Shown: positions 24,544-29,728 of the stretch, piece by piece
How positions within the stretch are numbered: the first letter of the stretch is position 1
Layout of the letters: each line of letters begins with the position of its first letter
Source: Natrinema soli
GTDB lineage: Archaea; Halobacteriota; Halobacteria; Halobacteriales; Natrialbaceae
DNA length: 29,728 bases
Assembly: GCF_028618695.1 (NCBI RefSeq)
Contig: NZ_JAQIVI010000006.1
Location: 1-29,728, forward strand
Direction: 5' to 3'
Program-made: the position numbers and the translations under genes
The notes under the pieces: model-generated
Told to the model about the DNA's origin: nothing
The model's input: the letters and a program-made list of their open reading frames with translations, nothing else
The model's database searches: none

Positions 24544-25490
24544 TCCGTCAAGTCCTCAATCCGCTGTTCCAGTTCCGCGACTTCTTGGCGCAACTCCTCG
24601 GCTTCTGGATCGTCACTCAGCGCCAGTTGGTCTTTCAGTCCTTGGAGACGGCTTTCCTTGCTTTCCTCGTCAACCTCAGCTTTGCGGACGTATTCGCGTT
24701 CGTCGATCTCGTACACCGCCGACTCTGAGAGTTCAGTCACTTCGAGCGCCTCATCGACCTTCTCGCGATCAACGGACATGAGCCGCTCGCGAGGGATGCC
24801 GGCGTCTTCGAGCACACGGATCACCTCCTCATCGGCTTTGAGCGAGCGGTTGCGTCGAGTCGTGCGTTGGACCGATCCATACTGGCCGTATACCGGCTTA
24901 TCGTGGTGAAGTCGGTCAAGAAGGACTTCACGGACCTCTGTCCGAAGGTCGCCCGCATTCCGTTGGACATCCGAGAGTAGTGTATAGAGATTGATGAGCA
25001 CTGGCGTCTCCCACTCGTCGAGTACCGCTGGATTATGCCGCTCGAGAGCGTCGATCAAGAGTAGCATGTCGGCGTAGACGTCAAGATCTGGTTCCGTCCG
25101 GTCTTGATCCTGCTCGTCAGGGGAGGGAGATGCACCCTTGATGAGTTGTGAGGTTGTTGGCTCGTCAGTCTCAGTGAGCGTCCCCGCTCGGTCGTTGCAC
25201 TCATAGCGAGGGTGAAGACTCAGCACTGCCGCGTACGGTTCCGCGTCCAGGGGAAGCCGTTGGAGTTCGAATGTGCCCCCAGAGTCGGCGATTTGGCCGG
25301 CTAAGGTCTCGAATTGGTCGCGTTGCAACGGTTGCGAGTCACCGGTATCGGCGAACTTGATCACGATACGGGGGTCTTGAGCACTGGTAATACGAAACTG
25401 CTTCTCAGTGAGCGGTGTTGTGAGTGTGGCGTCCTCTCCAAGAGCATCGCATTCATCGAGGAGTGTATGCCAGCTCGTCGCAAAAGGCAT
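24507..25490 (-). CDS. Hypothetical protein linked to integrase remnants
   Basis: A 327-aa soluble acidic protein from ATG 25490 (MPFATSWHTLLDECDALGED), preferred over an upstream start at 25562 because the extra residues look unrelated. An N-terminal alpha/beta part (about 1-110) is followed by a helical middle (LDVYADMLLLIDALERH, about 135-152) and a charged coiled-coil-like C terminus (RLQGLKDQLALSDDPEAEEL). No known catalytic motif is visible. Similar genes seem to follow tyrosine recombinases in haloarchaea, and here the integrase remnant upstream ends 25-97 bp before it. Its last 12 codons overlap integrase remnant A. The function is unknown. Confidence 0.65.
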   Translation of the reverse strand: MPFATSWHTLLDECDALGEDATLTTPLTEKQFRITSAQDPRIVIKFADTGDSQPLQRDQFETLAGQIADSGGTFELQRLPLDAEPYAAVLSLHPRYECNDRAGTLTETDEPTTSQLIKGASPSPDEQDQDRTEPDLDVYADMLLLIDALERHNPAVLDEWETPVLINLYTLLSDVQRNAGDLRTEVREVLLDRLHHDKPVYGQYGSVQRTTRRNRSLKADEEVIRVLEDAGIPRERLMSVDREKVDEALEVTELSESAVYEIDEREYVRKAEVDEESKESRLQGLKDQLALSDDPEAEELRQEVAELEQRIEDLTEFNPGTSVGTRS

Positions 25491-25586
25491 GGCTGTATGT
25501 AGTGGCCCGACGAAAAAACGTCTTCCCTTGTCCCACAGACCGTCATAGAGAGGTACACACACCTCGACACTATCCTTGATCGAATG

Positions 25587-25765
25587 TCACGCTAAGCCAG
25601 CGTCTTCGAAGGTCTCATTGACTATGTCGGCAGTGGGTGCGTTCAGATAGGGTTCGATTGCTTGGAACAAATCCCAGCCACCGACCGCCATGACAACTCG
25701 AGGGTTTACCTGCTTATCGACGAGACGTTCTTGTGACGGAGATTGTTGGTGACCGCGATTGGCGC
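25587..25765 (-). pseudogene. Tyrosine recombinase C-terminal remnant B, frameshifted
   Basis: The minus strand encodes QVNPRVVMAVGGWDLFQAIE followed by PYLNAPTADIVNETFEDAGLA and a stop at 25587. Just upstream, in another frame, NPIAVTNNLRHKN matches the HxxR region, so a frameshift lies between the two parts. It is a different recombinase from remnant A, to judge by the residues around the Tyr. The N-terminal domain is missing. The intact hypothetical gene follows in the same direction, as it would in a functional integrase operon. Confidence 0.75.
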
Positions 25766-25983
25766 TCAGTGGTGACCGTAAAACCGGTACCATTCTTACT
25801 CAGGTCGGTGACTTGCTCGGACTCGAAGGATTCTGTGTTGCGCTAAAATACTAGACAGCTCTCCACCAACAATGTGCTTCACAAGAGCGAATAAAATATT
25901 CATTGAGTACTCTGCACCACGCTATCGGAACACCAGTGACCGCCGGCGATAGGCATACACCGAGTAGTCGTCACAGAGTGAGG

Positions 25984-26358
25984 TTAGGACCGCTCCGTCA
26001 CGACATCTTTGTCCCGATACTCTGTGGTGTCTTCAAGTGTTTCTGTCTCTACAAGGTCGCCTAACCGACGCTCAAACTCCGTCTGGTCGATCTCGCCACG
26101 TGCGTATCGATTTCGGATAACCGTCAATGCGTCGTCTGATTCATCAGTCTGCTGTGGTTCCTGCTCGCTGGACGTGTTAAGATCAGAGAGTCCCCCTTTG
26201 AGATAGATAAATCCTGCAGCACCGAAGAGTAACGCGACGACTCCGAGTGGATTTCCCGAGGCGAGTAAGCCAAGACCGAGAAACGTGGCCACGAGTGACA
26301 CCGCGAGAATCCCCCCATTGACCGGATGCTCAGCGTTGCGTGGCTCACCGCGTGCCAT
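25984..26358 (-). CDS. SHOCT-domain membrane protein
   Basis: A 124-aa protein with two hydrophobic segments (about 16-34 and 38-53), a polar linker, and a C-terminal SHOCT domain (ALTVIRNRYARGEIDQTEFE followed by RRLGDL, about 77-102). SHOCT motifs are short helical modules of unknown function, frequent in haloarchaeal membrane proteins and thought to mediate oligomerisation. It is transcribed away from T4SS block 2 and is probably not part of it. Confidence 0.85.
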   Translation of the reverse strand: MARGEPRNAEHPVNGGILAVSLVATFLGLGLLASGNPLGVVALLFGAAGFIYLKGGLSDLNTSSEQEPQQTDESDDALTVIRNRYARGEIDQTEFERRLGDLVETETLEDTTEYRDKDVVTERS

Positions 26359-26452
26359 ATCTATGCTACTTCGGGAACTGCTATAAAACCCTCTGTGTTT
26401 GGTTGTATGGAACGGTAGCGCCTGAACAGACTCAATCTTTGCCGTCTGGATT

Positions 26453-26472
26453 CCGCCGCCTTCAGGCGGAGG
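26453..26472 (+). repeat. Hairpin like the right end of an IS200/IS605-type element
   Basis: CCGCC-TTCA-GGCGG (26456-26469) with outer pairing CC...GG forms a strong stem-loop, followed by AGGTGGATGTCAA. Haloarchaeal IS200/IS605 and IS1341-type elements end in a hairpin and tail of this style. No tnpA or tnpB coding sequence remains beside it, so it would be a fragment. An ordinary terminator-like hairpin is the alternative. Confidence 0.4.
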
Positions 26473-26545
26473 TGGATGTCAATGCTAGTCTGGGGCCTCA
26501 AAGTCGTCCAAAGCCGTTGATCCTGGGGAATATCAAAAGTGGGAG

Positions 26546-26583
26546 TAAATTTTAACTAGTTATACCTAAGAGGCGCAAGTAGT
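26546..26583 (+). promoter_or_regulatory. Promoter region of T4SS block 2 with shared CCTAAGAG motif
   Basis: TAAATTTTAACTAG is followed by ACCTAAGAG (26564-26572), then 11 nt to the ATG at 26584. The arrangement matches the region before T4SS block 1 at 16563-16597. Confidence 0.5.
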
Positions 26584-26976
26584 ATGGAAACATTCCCAAT
26601 CGCAGGGCGTGTTGTTAATACGAAATTGGTTTTCGGGTTGACCGCTCGAGAAGCTGGCGAGGTGCTCGTGGTTCCGTTCCTGGCCATGGGTATCGCCCAA
26701 AGCCTCGGCTTCACCGGAACACTGTTTCTGGGTGCCGGCGGGATCGGACTCGCCATCGGCATCCTCATCCTGCTGGTTTCCCCCGCCGGGCAGCGACCGA
26801 TCAGCTACGCCCGTGCCGCCGCCGAGTACCATCTCGGCTCGAACGAGTACCACAACCGGAGAACGCGACCCGAACCGGAGACACCCGTCGTTCAGGACGT
26901 CGTCTCCGTCCGGCAGGATGGTCTCGATATCGAGACGGTTGAAGCCGAACTCGAAGCGGACGCCGACGGACGGTGA
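26584..26976 (+). CDS. PrgI-like small membrane protein of the T4SS
   Basis: A 130-aa protein. Two membrane helices (about 27-47 and 50-66, with VLVVPFLAMGIAQSL and GGIGLAIGILILLV) are followed by a basic segment and an acidic C-terminal tail. A small two-helix protein placed just before VirB4 is the arrangement of PrgI-type T4SS proteins, which take the place of VirB3. Assignment rests on topology and gene order. It is 3 bp from the next gene, so it belongs to the same operon. Confidence 0.55.
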   Translation: METFPIAGRVVNTKLVFGLTAREAGEVLVVPFLAMGIAQSLGFTGTLFLGAGGIGLAIGILILLVSPAGQRPISYARAAAEYHLGSNEYHNRRTRPEPETPVVQDVVSVRQDGLDIETVEAELEADADGR

Positions 26977-26979
26977 TCG

Positions 26980-27933
26980 ATGATGGGAACTGCACCCACC
27001 GACGAGCCAGCCACCGAAACAGAGTCAAACGTACATGAAGAAGGCGAGGAGCCCGTTGTCCAGCCGACTGCCAACAGTGACCACACGCCGCCCACACCCG
27101 AATCCGACCTCGAGGTGCTGCAAGCACTCGACAAATTCCTTGACGACATCGACACGGACCTTCCAACCGCTCGCGAGCGCTCCCGGGCGCGTGATCACTT
27201 CGACCTCAAGGATCGCCTTGGTGGATCGACAACGACCCAGGAAACGCTCAGCTTCGACTACGTCCGGGAGGATGGTATCGCCGTCGACGGCGACAGCTAC
27301 ATCGGCCTCTTGAAAGTCCATCCGCAGAACTGGCTCTCGCTGAGTGAACAGGCCAGACACGACACGATGAGCGCATACATGTCCTTCCTCATGTCGCTCG
27401 AGTTCAGCGTGGCCGTCCCCTGCTACCCGAAAACGTTCGACCTCACGGGGCATCTCGAGCGCTTCTACACGGCATCGTCGAGTACGACTGCTCGAGAAGA
27501 GACGCCGATTCTCCAGTACGGACGGAAGTTCTACATCCAGTGGGCGAGCGACCGGATCACAGACGCCGACCTCAAACAACGCGATTTCTACATCGTCACC
27601 CGCGTCGACGCCGACCAGGTCCACAAGAATCTCGACACGGGAAGCGTTCTGAGCCAGCTTGGCGATCTCCCGCTTATCGGCGCTGCCTGCTCGCGAGTGC
27701 TCGCTCACACGCCGTTCGGCGATTCGCATGAGGACGCACGAACTGAGCTCTGCATTCGGGAAGTGAGACAGCGACAGCGCCGGATTACAAACAAGCTCGG
27801 CCGGACGGAGGTCTCGATCGATCAGATAACCGACCGTCAGGAAACCATGGAAATCCTGTACCACTACTACAACCACGTCGACCCGCAGTTCGAGAAGTTC
27901 AATCAAGCGACCAAGACGGAGGGAGAGTACTGA
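26980..27933 (+). CDS. VirB4 N-terminal-like / T4SS-associated soluble protein
   Basis: A 317-aa acidic protein. The first 45 residues are disordered and acidic. The rest is alpha/beta, with FDYVREDGIAVDGDSYIGLL (about 87-106), AYMSFLMSLEFSVAVPCYPK, and ILQYGRKFYIQWASDRITDA with KQRDFYIVTRVDADQVHKNL after it, which resemble the N-terminal domain of VirB4/TraC-type ATPases. No Walker motif is present. It ends at the start of the VirB4 ATPase (TGATG overlap at 27933), so the VirB4 function appears to be split over two chains. The GTP- or ATP-binding part is in the next gene. Start at 26980 or the next ATG. Confidence 0.55.
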   Translation: MMGTAPTDEPATETESNVHEEGEEPVVQPTANSDHTPPTPESDLEVLQALDKFLDDIDTDLPTARERSRARDHFDLKDRLGGSTTTQETLSFDYVREDGIAVDGDSYIGLLKVHPQNWLSLSEQARHDTMSAYMSFLMSLEFSVAVPCYPKTFDLTGHLERFYTASSSTTAREETPILQYGRKFYIQWASDRITDADLKQRDFYIVTRVDADQVHKNLDTGSVLSQLGDLPLIGAACSRVLAHTPFGDSHEDARTELCIREVRQRQRRITNKLGRTEVSIDQITDRQETMEILYHYYNHVDPQFEKFNQATKTEGEY

Positions 27934-29728
27934 TGGGGCTCCTCTCAGGGCTTCGTTCTCGTCTTACCTCGGGTAGTAAGCACACGCTCAAGGAGATCGA
28001 TGACGAGACGTTCGACCGGGCAGCAGCGATCGTCGAGGCCAACGGCGACGACCTCACCAAGGAAAACATCCGCGAGCAAGCCGAGCATCTCCTCGAACTC
28101 GAGGAGGTCGACGAGGGGGAGTTCCGACTGGGTGTCGTCCAAGATGATACCGAACAGTCGCTTGCTGACCGGGATATCATCGCTCCACGAAAGCTGAAAG
28201 AGGTCTCCAACTTCTTCGAATCGGGGTACATGATCCGCAACGACAAGTTCGTCCGTACGCTGACGATCCACGGCTACCCCGAACGCGTCCCCTTAGGTTG
28301 GCTCGATGAACTGTATACGACGAACGATCACGTTCGCGTCACGCAACACATCCAGCCACGTGATACCGGCTCCGTTCTCCGCAAGTTGCAGAAACGGCTC
28401 ACCCAGTTACGGGCTCGCCTCCACAAGAAACACGAGAAGAGCCAGACCGACACCCACGAAGAGGAGGCCGACCGCGACATGGTCCAGGATCTCATCTGGG
28501 ATATCATCCTCGGGGAGACGAAACTGTTCGACTTCGCGATCTACATCGAGGTGGTCGCCGACACCGAACAGGAGCTCAACGAGGCAACTGAACGCGTTGT
28601 TGATACGCTCAGTACCGCGAACGCAGAAGCAGTCCCCCTCGAGAAACGGCAAGTCGAATCACAGGACGCACTCGGCCCGCTCGGTGACGATTCGATCAAG
28701 TCGACTCAGTTGATGCAGGAGACCGCCATCGGCACGATGTTTCCGTTTATTGAGCCGGTGATTACCGACCCCGAGGGGATCTTCTATGGGTTTGACGCGA
28801 CGAACACGCCTGTTATCCTCGACAGATACGAGCTCTCCTCGTACTCGAAGGCAATCGCCGGCACAATGGGCTCCGGAAAGACGTTCGCCGAGAAACACGA
28901 GATGTACCATCGGTTGATGATGGATCCCGAGATCGAGATGTTGGTTCTCGACCCACTCGGGGACTTCGTCGACTTCGCGAACGACCTTGGTGGGCAAGTG
29001 ATCCGCTTCGGCGGCGATAACACAGTCAATCCGCTTGAGATCCAGCGTGGTATCGACGACGCTGTGGACGATCCGTTTAAGAAGAAATTGCGCTCGGTGA
29101 TGGAGCTGTTTCGCATCCATTTCTCGGCGGTGGCCGAGCAGTCGCTGAGCAAGGAGCAGGAGGGGATCCTGCGGCGGGCCGTCCGACTCGCTTACCTCCA
29201 GTACGGCATCACGGAAGAGACGGCGACCCATGAGAACACGAGCCCGACGATCAAGGACCTCCTTGATATCCTCTCAGAAATCGCCGACGGTGGCCTGCCA
29301 TCGGACTTCCTGGAACTGCACGAGGATGCGAACGATGAGCGGGTCTGGCCCGAGATTGACCAGCTCGAGACACGATTTCGGGATGGCGACGAACAGTACG
29401 CTTACCAATTATTGCTGGGTCTCGAGGCGTTCCAGAAGGGCGGCGAGAACGACAACCTGACCGGCCGGACGAACGTCGAACTCGACAATCGCTTAGTCGT
29501 CATCGACATGTCGATGTTTGCCGACACGGGGCAGGCACCACTGTTCATGCACGTGATGTTCGACTGGATCTACCAGCGAGCGGCCAGTGATCACGACCGG
29601 CGGACGCAGGTGACGATCGACGAGGCGCACTACCTGTTGCGGCGGGCAGCGACGACGGACATGATCGATCTGTTCATCCGGCACAGTCGCCACTTCAATA
29701 CCGCAATCACGCTCATCTCCCAGACTGT
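27933..29728 (+). CDS. VirB4/TraC-like conjugative ATPase, 3' partial
   Basis: Open from ATG 27933 to the window end (about 598 residues, no stop). It is the hexameric motor ATPase of a type IV secretion or conjugation system. Walker A is in AGTMGSGKTFAEKH (about residues 308-320), followed by the VirB4/HerA-type MLVLDPLGDFVDFA segment. Walker B is VTIDEAHYLL near 560-569, then RHSRHFNTAITLISQT at the end, a typical C-terminal motif. The N-terminal 300 residues lack strong motifs. The gene starts at the stop of the VirB4-N-like gene, so translation is coupled. The missing part lies beyond 29728. Confidence 0.85.
   Translation, partial: MGLLSGLRSRLTSGSKHTLKEIDDETFDRAAAIVEANGDDLTKENIREQAEHLLELEEVDEGEFRLGVVQDDTEQSLADRDIIAPRKLKEVSNFFESGYMIRNDKFVRTLTIHGYPERVPLGWLDELYTTNDHVRVTQHIQPRDTGSVLRKLQKRLTQLRARLHKKHEKSQTDTHEEEADRDMVQDLIWDIILGETKLFDFAIYIEVVADTEQELNEATERVVDTLSTANAEAVPLEKRQVESQDALGPLGDDSIKSTQLMQETAIGTMFPFIEPVITDPEGIFYGFDATNTPVILDRYELSSYSKAIAGTMGSGKTFAEKHEMYHRLMMDPEIEMLVLDPLGDFVDFANDLGGQVIRFGGDNTVNPLEIQRGIDDAVDDPFKKKLRSVMELFRIHFSAVAEQSLSKEQEGILRRAVRLAYLQYGITEETATHENTSPTIKDLLDILSEIADGGLPSDFLELHEDANDERVWPEIDQLETRFRDGDEQYAYQLLLGLEAFQKGGENDNLTGRTNVELDNRLVVIDMSMFADTGQAPLFMHVMFDWIYQRAASDHDRRTQVTIDEAHYLLRRAATTDMIDLFIRHSRHFNTAITLISQT

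Noticed and set aside
24118..24909. Plus-strand frame across the antitoxin and integrase remnant region
   Set aside because: The minus strand gives recognisable RHH and recombinase sequence; the plus frame is Ser/Arg-rich low-complexity typical of shadows.
25794..25983. Possible tRNA or attachment site in the gap beside integrase remnant B
   Set aside because: No cloverleaf or GGTTCGAATCC-type T-loop and no clear direct repeat was found.
27025..27906. Long minus-strand frame opposite the VirB4-N-like gene
   Set aside because: Shadow of a real gene on the plus strand. The same holds for the minus frame at 22191-23126 and the plus frames at 17406-18314 and 9532-10200.
1..29728. CRISPR array or rRNA genes
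   Set aside because: No regularly spaced repeats and no rRNA-like conserved stretches were seen on either strand.

Overview
The window reads as the chromosome or a large replicon of a haloarchaeon (class Halobacteria). The proteins are strongly acidic, the secreted ones carry Tat/lipobox signals (for example RRHVLG...LAGC), several families typical of haloarchaea are present (halocyanin-like cupredoxin, SPW-repeat proteins, DUF1931-type histone fold, PadR-like regulators), and A/T-rich promoters sit just upstream of start codons. No rRNA, tRNA or CRISPR array was seen.

Left part (1-2.4 kb): an MmgE/PrpD-family dehydratase gene without a recognisable start codon, then a phosphosulfolactate synthase (ComA)-like gene. 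From 2.6 to 15.1 kb there is a membrane, metal and redox section. It holds a pore-domain channel with an unusual filter (TLGNGD), a CopB-type copper P-type ATPase with a His-rich N terminus, a PadR-like regulator broken by one stop codon, a small histone-fold protein, remnants of a multicopper oxidase, a halocyanin-like lipoprotein, and a minus-strand operon (GH15 hydrolase, SPW/VKOR-like membrane protein, SDR oxidoreductase). A small SPW protein, a Cys-rich DUF326-type four-helix copper-binding protein and a pair of overlapping membrane genes (one with a winged-helix tail) follow. Several of these are copper or thiol related, which suggests a partly decayed copper-handling island.

Right part (15.2-29.7 kb): an accessory region carrying a type IV secretion/conjugation-like system. 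It begins with a small gene preceded by a perfect 13-bp inverted repeat, a short lipoprotein-like stub overlapping a membrane-anchored HNH nuclease, and then a candidate T4SS operon. That operon has a VirB2/TrbC-like pilin-like protein, a large surface-anchored protein, a 31-aa mini-ORF joined to its neighbours by two ATGA overlaps, a polytopic VirB6/TrbL-like protein, a membrane AAA+ ATPase and small zinc-finger proteins. An IS4-superfamily (IS701-like) element with 16-bp perfect terminal repeats sits at the 3' end of the VirB6-like gene and replaces its last codons. An RHH/RelE toxin-antitoxin pair, two tyrosine-recombinase C-terminal remnants around a hypothetical gene, and a SHOCT protein separate this block from a second T4SS block (PrgI-like protein, VirB4 N-terminal-like protein, VirB4 ATPase) that runs off the window.

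The two T4SS blocks share a promoter-proximal motif (CCTAAGAG just before the ATG, with A/T-rich sequence before it). A close relative of this motif (ACTAG-N2-CCTAAGA) also precedes the copper ATPase. The most interesting part is the haloarchaeal T4SS-like locus with its split VirB4, mini-ORF chain and membrane AAA+ ATPase. Functional names there are by analogy of order, topology and motif, not by database match.
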